From NCBI GenBank assembly GCA_937952235.1, contig CALFZM010000366.1, positions 1 through 64,000 of the forward strand: DNA of 64,000 bases, in the 5' to 3' direction. This DNA is from an uncultured Opitutia bacterium (GTDB lineage: Bacteria > Verrucomicrobiota > Verrucomicrobiia > Opitutales > Opitutaceae). Below, piece after piece: positions 7,312 to 17,294 of this stretch (positions are counted from its first letter, which is position 1; the number at the start of each line of letters is the position of its first letter). Under the pieces are notes generated by a model. It saw only the letters and a list, made by a program, of their open reading frames with translations. It had not been told where the DNA came from and made no database searches. The position numbers and the translations under genes were made by a program.

Positions 7312-10272
7312 TCAGAACCGGTATTCGATGCCGAAGCTGAACTTCTTGCCCGAGTAGCTCACGTCCTCGGGAAACTCCTTGGTGCCGGTGTACGAGACCT
7401 GGGGCCGGTGCGTGAGGTTGGTGCCGCTGGCGAAGATATGCAGGCCCTTGCTGAAACGATACCCGATTTCGGCATCGACCTGCTCCTTCGCGCTGAACCA
7501 TTCGTCCTCATCGGCCGTCGAATCGAGACCCTCGATGTAATCCGAGCGGTAACGATAGTCGACGCGCGCGCGGAAATTGCCCCACGCGTAGGAAAGCGAG
7601 CTCGTGAACAGATAATCGGAGAATCCGCGCAGCGGGAGCTTCTCGCTCTCGCGGCCGGGAATCTTCGCGTCGCTCTCGGTGAAGGTGGCGCTCACGTCCG
7701 CGCTCAGGCCCTTGAGCGGTCCGGGCAGGAACGTGAGCCGCTGGCGCGCGATCAGCTCGATGCCCTGGTTCTTGGCGCCGGGGCCGTTGCGCGGCTGGGT
7801 GTGCGTGTTGGCGCCACCCGCGACCTCGATCGGGCTGCCGTCCGGGTTGAGCGCGTTGAAGCGGGTGACCTTCGAGTAGGTGAAGTTCTTGATGTCCTTC
7901 AGGAACAGCGCGACCGAGTAGAGCCCACCCCTGTCGTTGTACCACTCGAGCTGGACGTCGAAGTTGTCCGATTCGCTCGGCTGCAGGTCGGGGTTGCCGT
8001 CGCTGATCGTGATGATGCCGGCCGTGGAGACACTTTCCTGCCGGCCCCGCGAGATGTCGTTCAAGCTCGGGCGGCCGTAGCTCTTGTTGTAGCTCTCCCG
8101 CAGGATGAGGTTGCGGGCGAGCTCGTGGCGGAAATGCAGGCCGGGAAGCCAGATATCGTATTTCGTGCCGCTGCTCACGGGCACGGTGGAGTAGACATTG
8201 CCGGCCGGGGTCGTCGTCGTCACCACGCGCTTGTTGGTCCGGCTGAAATCGTTCTGCTCCCAGCGCAGGCCGCCGATGACGGTATGCCTTCCGAACTTCG
8301 CCGTATCCATCACATACGCTGCCGAGGTGGATTCCTTGGCGCGGTAGTCCGCGAGGTTGGAGCTGTTGAACGAACCCGGCTGCACCGGCACCCACCCGGC
8401 GGTGCCGAGCGTGGTGCGGGCCTGCTTCGGCAGCGCCTCCATGAAGCGATCCAGCGCAGGAAACATCCGATAGCGGTTCGAGAGCGGGATCATCTGCGTG
8501 ACCTGCGCGAAGGGGAACGCCTGCGCCGCCGCCGAGTTGGCCGCGATCTGGTGGCTGGTCTGCTCGCGCTCGAAGGTCGGCTTGCTGCTGCGGAACTTGG
8601 CGCCGACCTTGAGCGCGTGCGAGACGCGCTCGCCGGGGATCTTTTTCTCCCAGTCGACCTTCCCGCCGTAGATCTCCTCCTCCTTCGTCTGCGTGCGCAG
8701 GATGAGGTTGGTCGGACCCTGCCGGGCGTAGGCAAAGTCCGTCGGGCTGAGGCCGTTGATGATCCGGATCGAAGGGTTCAGCCGGTTGCTGGCGTCGTAT
8801 TCCATCACGTAGTATCCGGCGGAGACCGGATCGAGCCGCATGTTGAACTCGTTGAAGTTGGAAACGACGTTGGTGCTCGTGGCGTAATTGAAATCGTACG
8901 TCAGCAGGCTCGTGCCGCGTTCGTGCCGCCCGCCAAAGGTCCATGACCAGATGTCGTTGTGGCTGTCGTCATCGGTCCCGATGTATCCGAGGGTGCTGCG
9001 GCTGCCCGCGGTGCCGGGCGTGCCCCGGCCCCGGGAGCCGTCCGGGCTCAGAAACGCGTACGTCTTGCGGCCCGTCGCCTCGTCCTGGAAGCGGGTGTCG
9101 ATGTCCCAGTCGGTCTCGTACGTCTCCGAGACCTGGTCGTAGTGACTGTAGTACGGCCGGAAGAAGAAGGAATTGTGGGCGTCGGTCCGGAAATCGATCG
9201 AGCCGTTGAAACCCCACGACTCCGTCTCCTTGTAGGCGCGCTCGATGTGCGAGGCCTCGAGGAACTTGGTTTTCTGCGTGAGGTTCAGCGTGGGGTTGGT
9301 TGCCGGATTGACGACCACCCAGTCGATGTCGGCGTTTTCCGAATAGCGGTCCGTACGGTACTTGGTCGCGGTGAAACTGATGCCCAGGTTCTTCTCCCTC
9401 CCCATCACGCCGAAGATGTCCGAGAACGTCGCCCGCGCGTTGTAGCCCCACGTCTCGGACAGGTCGTTGTACGAGGCGGTGGCGCTCAGCCGGTACTCGC
9501 GGCCGTCGCGCTGAAAGGCATTGCGCGAGACGACATTGATGATGCCGCCGATCGCATCGCCGTCGCGGTCGGGGGTGACGGCCTTCATCACCTCGATGTT
9601 GGTGACGCCGTCGGCCACGAGGTGCCGCATGTTGGCCGAGCGCGAGGTGCCGCCGGCGTTGGGCAGCCGCTGGCCGTCGACCTGGAACGAGTTGAATTCG
9701 CCCGGGACGCCGCGGAGGTTGACGGAGGTGGGCGAGCCGTCCTGGTCCTCGTCGACGCTGATGCCCGGCAGCCGCTGCAGGGCATAACCGGGATTGCCGT
9801 CGACCATGTTGCCGAAGACTTCCTCGGACACGATGTTCACGATGCCCGCGGCGGTCTTCTGCTGGTTGATCGCGAGCGCCTGGCCCCGCGCCGCTTCCTT
9901 CACTTCGAAGGCCGCCAGTTGCATGACCGAGCTTTTCATCGGCGCGTCGACGGTCGCGGACCCGCCGGCGGCGACCGTGACCTGGCGATTCAACGGGTCC
10001 AGGCCCACATACTCGATGTCGACCGTCACCGCACCAAGGCGCACGCCCACGAGCGTGAAGCGGCCGTCCACGTCGGAGTAGTCCGACACGTTGGTGCCGC
10101 GGACGGTCACGACCGCGCCCTGGAGCGACCGACCCGACGCCTCATCGTAGACGCGGCCGGTGATCGTGCCGCCGGCCTGCGCCCAGGCGAGGCCGGTCAG
10201 GAGCGGGACGAGGAGGGCGAGGACCAGGGTGCCGAGCAGCCGGCACGAGCAGTTCAGACGGGGAGCATGCAT
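7312..10272 (-). CDS. TonB-dependent receptor (carboxypeptidase-regulatory-like N-terminus)
   Basis: 986 aa. The ATG at 10272 gives a signal peptide ending LLTGLAWAQA. Residues about 32-115 form the CarboxypepD_reg-like beta sandwich (ITGRVYDEASGRSLQGAVV). The plug follows with GQALAINQQKTAAGIVNIVSEE, LQRLPGISVDED, VNLRGVPGEFNS and DRDGDAIGGIINVVSR. The rest is an outer-membrane barrel that ends in a terminal aromatic residue (GIEYRF). It belongs with the Xanthomonas/Caulobacter-type TonB receptors. The ligand is unknown; the phosphatase downstream suggests an organophosphate or its glycan part. No Shine-Dalgarno sequence precedes the start. Confidence 0.85.
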   Translation of the reverse strand: MHAPRLNCSCRLLGTLVLALLVPLLTGLAWAQAGGTITGRVYDEASGRSLQGAVVTVRGTNVSDYSDVDGRFTLVGVRLGAVTVDIEYVGLDPLNRQVTVAAGGSATVDAPMKSSVMQLAAFEVKEAARGQALAINQQKTAAGIVNIVSEEVFGNMVDGNPGYALQRLPGISVDEDQDGSPTSVNLRGVPGEFNSFQVDGQRLPNAGGTSRSANMRHLVADGVTNIEVMKAVTPDRDGDAIGGIINVVSRNAFQRDGREYRLSATASYNDLSETWGYNARATFSDIFGVMGREKNLGISFTATKYRTDRYSENADIDWVVVNPATNPTLNLTQKTKFLEASHIERAYKETESWGFNGSIDFRTDAHNSFFFRPYYSHYDQVSETYETDWDIDTRFQDEATGRKTYAFLSPDGSRGRGTPGTAGSRSTLGYIGTDDDSHNDIWSWTFGGRHERGTSLLTYDFNYATSTNVVSNFNEFNMRLDPVSAGYYVMEYDASNRLNPSIRIINGLSPTDFAYARQGPTNLILRTQTKEEEIYGGKVDWEKKIPGERVSHALKVGAKFRSSKPTFEREQTSHQIAANSAAAQAFPFAQVTQMIPLSNRYRMFPALDRFMEALPKQARTTLGTAGWVPVQPGSFNSSNLADYRAKESTSAAYVMDTAKFGRHTVIGGLRWEQNDFSRTNKRVVTTTTPAGNVYSTVPVSSGTKYDIWLPGLHFRHELARNLILRESYNKSYGRPSLNDISRGRQESVSTAGIITISDGNPDLQPSESDNFDVQLEWYNDRGGLYSVALFLKDIKNFTYSKVTRFNALNPDGSPIEVAGGANTHTQPRNGPGAKNQGIELIARQRLTFLPGPLKGLSADVSATFTESDAKIPGRESEKLPLRGFSDYLFTSSLSYAWGNFRARVDYRYRSDYIEGLDSTADEDEWFSAKEQVDAEIGYRFSKGLHIFASGTNLTHRPQVSYTGTKEFPEDVSYSGKKFSFGIEYRF

Positions 10273-10810
10273 AGAGACGCAGGAGGGTGGCTGGAGCGGG
10301 CGAAAGGAAGGGCGTGGGCGCACGGCGCGATTGCCTGAGGCGACAACGGTGCCGGTGGGGCGCGCGTGGGAGGGGTTGGGGACCGGAGCTGCGACCGATA
10401 CCGGGGAGCATCCCCGAACCATCGGGAATCGTCCATCACCCGACCGGGTGAGTCCGCGGCAGGCACCGATGCCGCGCGAAGGCGGGGGCACGGAAACGAG
10501 GGTCGGACGTCGGCAGCCGGGCATGGAAGGTTCACCTTGCCGACCGGCAGTGACGATTGCGTGGCGGCCCGGGCACGTTCAGGCAACGATGCGCGTTCGC
10601 GCTTCGTGCCTCACCCTTTCGGGGGATGGACCGGCCCCCGCGCCCGGCGTTACGGTGCGGCGACGACGGCAGCGTCCCCACCCCTGCTCCGACTTCGTGC
10701 GCCTCCGCGACGCCACCCCACCGGTCCCCTCTCAACCCGCGCGCCGCACCGGTCGCAGGTTGCGTCGGTGCAGGCAAAGCGTCCACGCTGGCGCCAACCC
10801 CCGGAAGCCG
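10273..10810. other. 538-bp divergent intergenic region
   Basis: This region separates the TonB receptor (minus) from the sensor kinase (plus), so it must hold promoters in both directions. I see no convincing gene, no REPIN copy and no 11-bp phased Pho-box repeat. A short inverted repeat CGGGG-AGCAT-CCCCG lies near 10400. Nothing else could be assigned. Confidence 0.5.
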
Positions 10811-12886
10811 ATGGCACCCCGCACGTTTTCCGTCCGCACGCTCGGCGTCGTCCTGCTGGCGTTCGCGGCCCTCGCCTCCGGCCGCGCGGCCGAGGCTCCC
10901 CTGACGTCCGTGGCCGCGGCGTTTGCCCAGTGGCCCGGGCTCACGGCGACCGACCGACCCGTCCTGCTCGAAGGCGTCGTGACCGGCACGATGCCCACGG
11001 GCGCATTCCGCCTGCACGACGGCGAGCTCGGACTCTACGTCTCGAAGTCCGATGCGGGGCGCGGACTCACTCCGGGTGACCGCGTGCGCGTGGCCGGCAC
11101 GCTTCGCCCGGGCGGCTTTTCGCCCTGGGTCCTGCCGCACACGGTCACCCTCCTGGGCCGCGGGGCGTTTCCTCCGGCGCAACGCGCGAGCTTCAGCATG
11201 CTCGCGTCGGGCGCGAAGGACAACCAGTGGCTGGAGATCGAGGGCGTGGTGCGCGCCGTCACCCTCTCGGAGGCCCGGGACTTCGTGCTGATCGACCTCG
11301 GGATGTCGGGCGGCAACCTGCGCGTGCTGGTCAACTACTCGGCGCACCCGGAGTTCTTCTCGCTCGTCGACGCCGAGGTCCGGATGCGGGGTGTGGCCGC
11401 GGTGAACGTCAACCAGCACGGCCACGTCGTCGAACCCACCTTCCGCGTGCCGTCCTTCACCGAGATTGCCGTGACGCGCCCGGCCCCCGCCGATGCCTTC
11501 GCGGTGCCTCTGGTCCCGATCGCCGGGATGATGCGGCCGATGCCGGGCCAGTGGCAGCGCCATCGGGTGCGCACGACGGGCGTCGTGACCCGCCGGATTT
11601 CCGCGACGATGTTCTTTCTTCGCGAGGGCGAACTGGGGCTCAAGGTCGAGACCAGCGATCCGGTGGACCTGCGGCCCGGGGACGTGGTCGAGGCGACAGG
11701 CTTCCCCACGATGATCGACGGACTCGCGGTGCTGCAGTACGCCGCGGTCCGCCCGACGGGCACGCAGGCGGCGCCCACCCCGGCACGGCCCAGCCTCGCC
11801 GCCCTGCTCGCCGGTGCCCACAACTCCGACCTCGTCAGCCTCGAAGCGCGGCTGGTCGACTGGACGGTCTCCGGCGCAAAGACGACGCTGATCCTCGAGG
11901 CGGAGAACCGGCTCTTCAACGGCCTGTTGACGTATGTCGGCCCCCGTCCTCCGCAACTCCCGGCGAGAAACAGCCTGGTGCAGGTCACCGGCGTCTCGGT
12001 CGTGAGCGAGCTCGAAGACACCTGGTTTTACCAGCCGCGGTCGTTCGTCCTCCTGCTGGCGGATCCAGCCGACCTCCGTGTGCTCCAGGCCCCCGCGTGG
12101 TGGTCCTCGAAGCGGCTCGGCCAGGCCTTGGCCATCTCGTGCGTCGTGCTGCTGACCGTCGGCGGCTGGGTCTGGTCGCTGCGCCGGCAGATCGGCCGCA
12201 AGCGCGCGATCATCGAACAGCAGGCGCGCCACGCCGCGGTGCTCGAGGAGCGCAGCCGGATTGCGCGCGATCTCCACGACACGCTCGAGCAGGGCCTTAC
12301 CGGCCTGTCGCTGCAGATGAAGGCCATGGAAACGGATCTGGAGAGCTCGCCGCATCCGGTGCGCGCGCGCCTGCAGCAGGCGCGCCTGATGCTGCGCCAG
12401 AGCCGGGCCCTCGCGCACAACGCCATCCGCGAACTGCGCAGCGAGGCCACCGCTCCCCGGCACGAGGGTCTCGTCGAGGGTTTGCAGCGCGTGGCCGATT
12501 CCTGGAACCAGTCCGGCGCCCTCCGCGTGGCGGTGCGCATCGCCGGAGCGGCCCGTCCGCTGGCACCCCGGCTCGAGAATCACCTGCTCGGCATCGGCAC
12601 CGAGGCGATGACCAACGCCGTGAAGCACGGCCGCGCCGACGCGATCGAGGTGGAACTCGACTATGCGGGATCGCAGCTCGCGCTTCGCATCCGGGACAAC
12701 GGCACCGGCTTCGACCCCCGCCACGAGCTTCACCAGCGCAGCGGGTGCTTCGGCCTCATCGGCATGCGCGAGCGTGCCCGCGAGCTCGGCGGTCAGCTCC
12801 GGATCCTGAGCGAGCCGGGCCAGGGTACCGAGATCCTGGTCGCAGCCCCCGTCGGCTTCGGACCCGACGCTGCCTCCCGCCCATGA
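10811..12886 (+). CDS. Membrane sensor histidine kinase, HisKA_3 (NarL-class)
   Basis: 691 aa from ATG 10811, with a signal/first segment VLLAFAALASGRAAEA. A large exported sensor part (about 30-435) contains repeated beta-rich units of similar design: VLLEGVVTGTMP...GDRVRVAGTL, VRTTGVVTRRIS...GDVVEATGF, LVSLEARLVDW...LVQVTGVS. They look like OB-type modules. One transmembrane segment follows (LAISCVVLLTVGGWVWSL), then the dimerisation/phosphoacceptor motif RIARDLHDTLEQGL with His489. The HATPase motifs are TEAMTNAVKHG, DNGTGFD and GLIGMRERA. The partner regulator follows 70 bp later on the same strand. Signal unknown. Confidence 0.85.
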   Translation: MAPRTFSVRTLGVVLLAFAALASGRAAEAPLTSVAAAFAQWPGLTATDRPVLLEGVVTGTMPTGAFRLHDGELGLYVSKSDAGRGLTPGDRVRVAGTLRPGGFSPWVLPHTVTLLGRGAFPPAQRASFSMLASGAKDNQWLEIEGVVRAVTLSEARDFVLIDLGMSGGNLRVLVNYSAHPEFFSLVDAEVRMRGVAAVNVNQHGHVVEPTFRVPSFTEIAVTRPAPADAFAVPLVPIAGMMRPMPGQWQRHRVRTTGVVTRRISATMFFLREGELGLKVETSDPVDLRPGDVVEATGFPTMIDGLAVLQYAAVRPTGTQAAPTPARPSLAALLAGAHNSDLVSLEARLVDWTVSGAKTTLILEAENRLFNGLLTYVGPRPPQLPARNSLVQVTGVSVVSELEDTWFYQPRSFVLLLADPADLRVLQAPAWWSSKRLGQALAISCVVLLTVGGWVWSLRRQIGRKRAIIEQQARHAAVLEERSRIARDLHDTLEQGLTGLSLQMKAMETDLESSPHPVRARLQQARLMLRQSRALAHNAIRELRSEATAPRHEGLVEGLQRVADSWNQSGALRVAVRIAGAARPLAPRLENHLLGIGTEAMTNAVKHGRADAIEVELDYAGSQLALRIRDNGTGFDPRHELHQRSGCFGLIGMRERARELGGQLRILSEPGQGTEILVAAPVGFGPDAASRP

Positions 12887-12956
12887 AGGCTGCCGCCGCG
12901 CCGGTTCCCGCCCGCCCTTCACCCGCGGCATTCCCCGGCGGCTCCCGGTTGAAACC

Positions 12957-13589
12957 ATGATCCCAACGCGGGTCATCCGTGTCATGATCGTCGACGACCA
13001 CCCGCTGGTCCGCGTCGGCATGGCCACCGTCGTGAACCAGCAGGCGGACATGAAGATCGTGGCCGAGGCCGAGGGCGGCCGGCGTGCGCTCGAGCTTTTC
13101 CGCCAGCATCGGCCCGACGTGGTATTGATGGACCTGCGGTTGCGCGACGACGACGGCGCCCACGTCACGGCCTCGATCCGGCAGGAGGCTCCCGACGCCC
13201 GCGTGCTGGTGATCTCGAACTACGATGGTGACGAAGATATCCACCAGGCGCTCGCGGCGGGCGCGATGGGCTACCTGTTCAAGAGCGTGGTCGAGGACGA
13301 GCTCGTCGACGCCATCCGCGAGATCGGCGCAGGGCGCCGCTACCTGCCGCGGGGCGTCGCCATCCGGCTGCACGAGCACGCCGCGGACCTGCGCCTTACT
13401 CGCCGGGAGGACGAGCTGCTCGACCTGCTCGGCAAGGGACTGCGCAACCGCGAGCTCGCCCAGGTGCTGGGCATTTCCGAGGACACGGTGAAGACTCACC
13501 TGAAGAGCCTGTTTCGCAAACTCGACGTGTCCGATCGCGCCGAGGCCGTGCGCGAAGCGATGCGCCGGGGGTTCCTGCATCCGCAGTAA
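12957..13589 (+). CDS. NarL/FixJ-type response regulator
   Basis: 210 aa. The receiver domain has acidic pocket VDDHP (12-16), phosphoacceptor Asp59 in VVLMDLRL and lysine in YLFKS. The C-terminal LuxR-type helix-turn-helix reads LTRREDELLDLLGKGLRN then GISEDTVKTHLKSLFRKL. It is the cognate partner of the HisKA_3 kinase immediately upstream. The gene converges on phoR with about 50 bp between stops and no clear terminator. Confidence 0.9.
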   Translation: MIPTRVIRVMIVDDHPLVRVGMATVVNQQADMKIVAEAEGGRRALELFRQHRPDVVLMDLRLRDDDGAHVTASIRQEAPDARVLVISNYDGDEDIHQALAAGAMGYLFKSVVEDELVDAIREIGAGRRYLPRGVAIRLHEHAADLRLTRREDELLDLLGKGLRNRELAQVLGISEDTVKTHLKSLFRKLDVSDRAEAVREAMRRGFLHPQ

Positions 13590-13642
13590 AGATACGGGCG
13601 CCGGGCCGGCCGGGGATGGACGCTCGCCGAACCGGGCGGCGA

Positions 13643-14833
13643 TCAAGCCGCCGCCCGGGCGGCGGGGAGCGTGATGAAGAACTCGGTGCCGGCGCCGGGC
13701 GCGCTTTCCACCCGCACGTCGCCACCGTGGGCCTGCACGACGTTTTTCACGATCGCCAGGCCGAGACCGGTGCCGCCCTGCTCGCGCGAACGCGCCTTGT
13801 CCACCCGGTAGAATCGCTCGAAGACGCGCGCCTTCGCCTCCGCCGGAATGCCGGGCCCGTCGTCGCGCACCGTGAGCTCGACGTGGGCGCCGTCGAGCGC
13901 GCGGCCGCCGACCGCGATGTGCCCGCCGGCGCGGCCGTACTTGATGCCGTTGTCGATCAGGTTGGAAAGCACCTGCCGGAGACGCTCGGGATCGGCCTCG
14001 GCCCGGGCCTCGGGGGCGACGCGGTTCTCGAGCGTGATCTGGCGGGCCCGCGCCAGCAGCGCGGCATCATCGAGCGCCTCCTGCGCCGCGGTTCGCAGCG
14101 TCACCGGCTGCAGCTTCAATTCGATGCGCCCCGAGTCGAGCCGGGCCAGCAGCAGCAGGTCGTCGATGAGCAGCGTCAGCCGGCTCGCGTGCTTGTCGAT
14201 GATCTCGAGGAAACGCGCCGTCACCGCCGGATCGTTCTTCCCGCCGTCGATCAGCGTCTCCGCCGCGCTCTTGATCAACGAGAGCGGCGTGCGCAGCTCG
14301 TGGCTGACGTTCGCCACGAACTCCTGCCGCACGGCTTCGAGCAGCCTCAGCCGGGTAAGGTCGTGGAAGACCAGGATGGCTCCGTCGCGGCCCCCGTCGG
14401 CCGTGCGGAGGGCGAGAGCGTTGACCTGGAGGAAGCGGGTTTCCGCCACCCCCTCGAGCCGCAGCTCGTGGTTGAGCACCTCGGGTTCGCGCTCGAGGCG
14501 GGACACCAGCGCCGCGACTTCATGATGCCGCGTCGCCTCGAGAACAGTGCGCCCTGCGGCGGGCGGAGGAAAATCGAACAGCGTGCCCGCGGCGCGATTC
14601 GCGATCCGAATCCGGCCGTCCGGCCCGACGACCAGAATGCCCTCGACCATCCGGTCGAAGAGCGCCGCCGTCCGCTCGGCCTGCGCCGCCAGCTCCGCCT
14701 CGCGCTGCGTGCGCTGCGCCGCGAGTTCGCCGAGGTGGCGCGCCCGAAGGCGCTTCAGCTCGCCGTGCTGCCACCAGAGCAGGAACGCCGCCGCCGTCAG
14801 CACGGCGAGGACGAGGAGGGCGAGCGCGGTCAT
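13643..14833 (-). CDS. phoR: Phosphate-regulon sensor kinase PhoR
   Basis: 396 aa. One N-terminal membrane helix (LALLVLAVLTAAAFLLWW), a short coiled linker, a PAS domain (about 55-160, FDRMVEGILVVGPDGRI), HisKA with His178 in FVANVSHELRTPLS, and HATPase_c motifs NLIDNGIKYG, DDGPGIP and GTGLGLAIVK. PhoR phosphorylates PhoB when PstSCAB/PhoU report low phosphate. It is the last gene of the block but is separated from phoB by 169 bp, so it may have its own promoter. Confidence 0.9.
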   Translation of the reverse strand: MTALALLVLAVLTAAAFLLWWQHGELKRLRARHLGELAAQRTQREAELAAQAERTAALFDRMVEGILVVGPDGRIRIANRAAGTLFDFPPPAAGRTVLEATRHHEVAALVSRLEREPEVLNHELRLEGVAETRFLQVNALALRTADGGRDGAILVFHDLTRLRLLEAVRQEFVANVSHELRTPLSLIKSAAETLIDGGKNDPAVTARFLEIIDKHASRLTLLIDDLLLLARLDSGRIELKLQPVTLRTAAQEALDDAALLARARQITLENRVAPEARAEADPERLRQVLSNLIDNGIKYGRAGGHIAVGGRALDGAHVELTVRDDGPGIPAEAKARVFERFYRVDKARSREQGGTGLGLAIVKNVVQAHGGDVRVESAPGAGTEFFITLPAARAAA

Positions 14834-15002
14834 GGACGCTGGGAATTTGGGCTCTAAAATTCGAAATCTTGAGATCGCAGCGCGGAGGACGACGGAGCGG
14901 AAGGTCTGAGAGCGGAAACGGGGGATTGCAAACGGGAGAGTCGAACCGCTCTCGGCGGAGGATTTCAGATTTCAGATTCGCCCGGCCCCGCCGTGCCTCG
15001 CT
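14834..15002. other. phoB-phoR intergenic region with A/T-rich heptamers
   Basis: This is an unusually A/T-rich patch. GATTTCA is repeated twice and followed by GATT at 14961-14979, and a related AT-rich stretch CTCTAAAATTCGAAATCTTGAG starts near 14848. It could carry a phoR promoter, but no -35/-10 pair is convincing. Confidence 0.35.
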
Positions 15003-15689
15003 TCACTCGTCCGCCTTGAACCGGTACCCGACGCCGCGGATCGTCTCGAGGTAGCGGGCGGCGTCGCCGATTTTCTCGCGCAGGCGGCGCATGTGGGTGT
15101 CGACCGTGCGGCTGTCGATCGGGTTCTCGTAGCCCCACACGTCCTGCAGCAGCCGCTCGCGCGTCTGCACCCGGCCGCGCCGGCGGGCGAGGATCTCGAG
15201 CAGCTTGAACTCGGTGGCCGTCAGGCTCACCGGCTGGCCGGCGATCGTGACGGTGTGGCGCGGCACGTCGATCTCCAGCTCGGCAAAGCGCAGGTGCGTG
15301 ACGGGCTCGTCGCCCGCCTTGGTGCGCGCGAGCAGCTTCTTGATCCGCAGGACCAGTTCCCGCGGGCTGAACGGCTTCGTCACGTAGTCGTCGGCGCCGA
15401 GCTCGAGTCCGATCACCCGGTCCATCTCCGCCGCCCGGGCGGTGAGCATCAGGATCGGGATCGCGGCGGTCGACGGGTCGCGGCGGAGGATCTTGCAGAC
15501 CTCCAGGCCGTCGACCTCGGGCAGCATGAGATCGAGCACGATCAGCGCCGGCCGCTCGTCGCGCGCCGCCGCCAGCGCCCGCGTGCCGTCCTTGGCGAAA
15601 AGCGGCGCGTAGCCCGCCTCCTTCAGCTTGAAACCGAGGATCTCGAGCGCATCGGGTTCGTCGTCGACGACGAGAATCTTGGATTTCAT
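15003..15689 (-). CDS. phoB: Phosphate-regulon response regulator PhoB
   Basis: 228 aa OmpR-family regulator. Receiver: acidic Asp-Asp pair VVDDEPD, phosphoacceptor Asp53 in VLDLMLPEVDG, Lys in DDYVTKPFSPREL. The C-terminal winged helix has LTATEFKLLEILARRRGRVQ split by SRTVDTHMRRLREKIG, and ends in IRGVGYRF. Its ATG overlaps the phoU stop (ATGA), so translation is coupled. It is the likely reader of the 11-bp direct repeats found upstream of four transcription units in this window. Confidence 0.93.
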   Translation of the reverse strand: MKSKILVVDDEPDALEILGFKLKEAGYAPLFAKDGTRALAAARDERPALIVLDLMLPEVDGLEVCKILRRDPSTAAIPILMLTARAAEMDRVIGLELGADDYVTKPFSPRELVLRIKKLLARTKAGDEPVTHLRFAELEIDVPRHTVTIAGQPVSLTATEFKLLEILARRRGRVQTRERLLQDVWGYENPIDSRTVDTHMRRLREKIGDAARYLETIRGVGYRFKADE

Positions 15690-16345
15690 GCGCGCTTCTG
15701 GTCCGAGTGCCGGATGTCCTTCGCCTCGTACAGGTACACGACCTCCTCGGCGATGTTCGTGGCGTGGTCGGCGATCCGCTCCAGGGCCTTGGAGATGACC
15801 ATGAGGTGGAGGCAGCGGCTGATCGTCGTCGGCCGCTCGACCATGTAGCTGGAAAGCTCGCGGTGGAGCTGGCGGTTGAGGTCGTCGACGTCCTGGTCGC
15901 GCGGAATGACGGCGCGGGCGCGATCCGGCTCGCGGTTGACGAAGGCGGTGATCGCCTCGCGCAGCATCTCGAGCGACATCGTCGCCATGCGCGGCAGGTC
16001 GACGTACGGCTTGAGCTGCGGCTCCGCGTTCAGGTCGCGGGCCCGGCGCGCGATCGTGACCCCCGCGTCCCCCACCCGCTCCAGGTTCTGCGAGATCTTC
16101 ATCGCCACGGTGATGAGCCTCAGCTCGGTCGCGAGGGGCGCCTTGGCGAGCAGATGGATCGCGGTGTCGTCGATCTCGATCTCGAACTGGTCGAGCACGT
16201 TGTCGTCCTCCTCGACCTTGCGCGCCAGGTCGTCGTCGCGCTCGACGAGGGCCCGGATGGCGCGCGAGACCGCGGACTCCGCGTGGCTCGCCATGGCAAG
16301 GAGGCTCTCTTTCAGCTTCGCGAGCTCTTCGGCGTAGTGGGTCAT
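15686..16345 (-). CDS. phoU: Phosphate signalling regulator PhoU
   Basis: 219 aa, all helical, with two three-helix repeats typical of PhoU. The acidic metal-binding patches are visible in ALVERDDDLARKVEEDD and in RNLER-like QNLERVGDAGVTIA and LERIADHATNIAEEVVYL. PhoU links the Pst transporter to PhoR and dampens signalling when phosphate is plentiful. It lies between pstB and phoB. Confidence 0.93.
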   Translation of the reverse strand: MTHYAEELAKLKESLLAMASHAESAVSRAIRALVERDDDLARKVEEDDNVLDQFEIEIDDTAIHLLAKAPLATELRLITVAMKISQNLERVGDAGVTIARRARDLNAEPQLKPYVDLPRMATMSLEMLREAITAFVNREPDRARAVIPRDQDVDDLNRQLHRELSSYMVERPTTISRCLHLMVISKALERIADHATNIAEEVVYLYEAKDIRHSDQKRA

Positions 16346-16391
16346 GAGGGAAGGATGAGGATGGGTTCGGACGCGCGTCCCGCGTTCCGCC

Positions 16392-17294
16392 TCAGCCGAA
16401 GCGGCCCGACACGTAGGCCTCGGTCTGCGGATTGGCGGGGTTGGTGAAAATGTCGCGCGTATCGTTGTACTCGATCAGCCGGCCCAGGTAGAAGAACGCG
16501 GTGCGGTCCGACACGCGCGCGGCCTGCTGCATGTTGTGCGTCACGATCACGATGGTGAAGCGCGTCCGCAGTTCCTGGATCAGCTCCTCCACCTTGGCCG
16601 TCGCGACCGGATCCAGCGCCGAGCAGGGCTCGTCCATCAGGATCACCTCCGGCTCGACCGCGATGGCGCGGGCGATGCAGAGCCGCTGCTGCTGGCCGCC
16701 GGAAAGCCCGAGGCCGCTGGCATCGAGCCGGTCCTTCACCTCGTCCCAGAGCGCGGCGCCGCGCAGCGACTTTTCCACGATCTCGTCGAGCTGCGCCCGG
16801 TCCGTCTTCCCGTGCAGCCGCAGCCCGTAGGTGATGTTCTCGTAGATCGATTTCGGGAAGGGGTTCGACTTCTGGAACACCATGCCGACGCGCTTGCGCA
16901 GCTCGATCACGTCGACGTCGGGCTGGTAGATATCGACGCCGTGGATCCGGATGGTACCGCGCCCGACGCGCGTGCCGTCGATGAGGTCGTTCATCCGGTT
17001 GAGGCAGCGCAGGAGCGTCGACTTGCCGCAGCCCGACGGGCCGATGAACGCCGTGACCTTGCGGTGCTCGATCTTGAGGTTGATGTCGTGCAGCGCCTGC
17101 GTGCGCCCGTAGAAGAAGTCGAGATTCCGGATGTCGATCAGCGTCGGGCTGGTGGGCGCACGCACCATCCCGGGCGCCACGCCCGCCGGCCGATCGGCGG
17201 TCTTCGGCGGAGCGTCGGACGCAGGACCGGCGGAGCTGGCGCCGGCGGGAGCGGAGGCGGGAGATTCCATGACTGGGAGGGCGGCGGTCACCAT
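16392..17294 (-). CDS. pstB: Phosphate ABC transporter ATPase PstB
   Basis: 300 aa. Walker [11 protein letters not shown]-loop [14 protein letters not shown] (diagnostic for PstB), signature LSGGQQQR, Walker [14 protein letters not shown] and the switch His in [11 protein letters not shown]. An Ala/Pro-rich N-terminal extension of about 48 residues precedes the usual start of the domain. If translation begins at the second Met (17270) it is 8 residues shorter. The start overlaps the pstA stop by 7 bp. Confidence 0.94.
   Translation of the reverse strand: MVTAALPVMESPASAPAGASSAGPASDAPPKTADRPAGVAPGMVRAPTSPTLIDIRNLDFFYGRTQALHDINLKIEHRKVTAFIGPSGCGKSTLLRCLNRMNDLIDGTRVGRGTIRIHGVDIYQPDVDVIELRKRVGMVFQKSNPFPKSIYENITYGLRLHGKTDRAQLDEIVEKSLRGAALWDEVKDRLDASGLGLSGGQQQRLCIARAIAVEPEVILMDEPCSALDPVATAKVEELIQELRTRFTIVIVTHNMQQAARVSDRTAFFYLGRLIEYNDTRDIFTNPANPQTEAYVSGRFG

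Noticed and set aside
10549..10653. Isolated GTGAC and GTTAC in the TonB/kinase intergenic region
   Set aside because: They are single 5-mers with no partner at 11-bp spacing.
13590..13642. Terminator between the NarL-type regulator and phoR
   Set aside because: GC-rich with short self-complementary pieces, but no clear stem and no T run.
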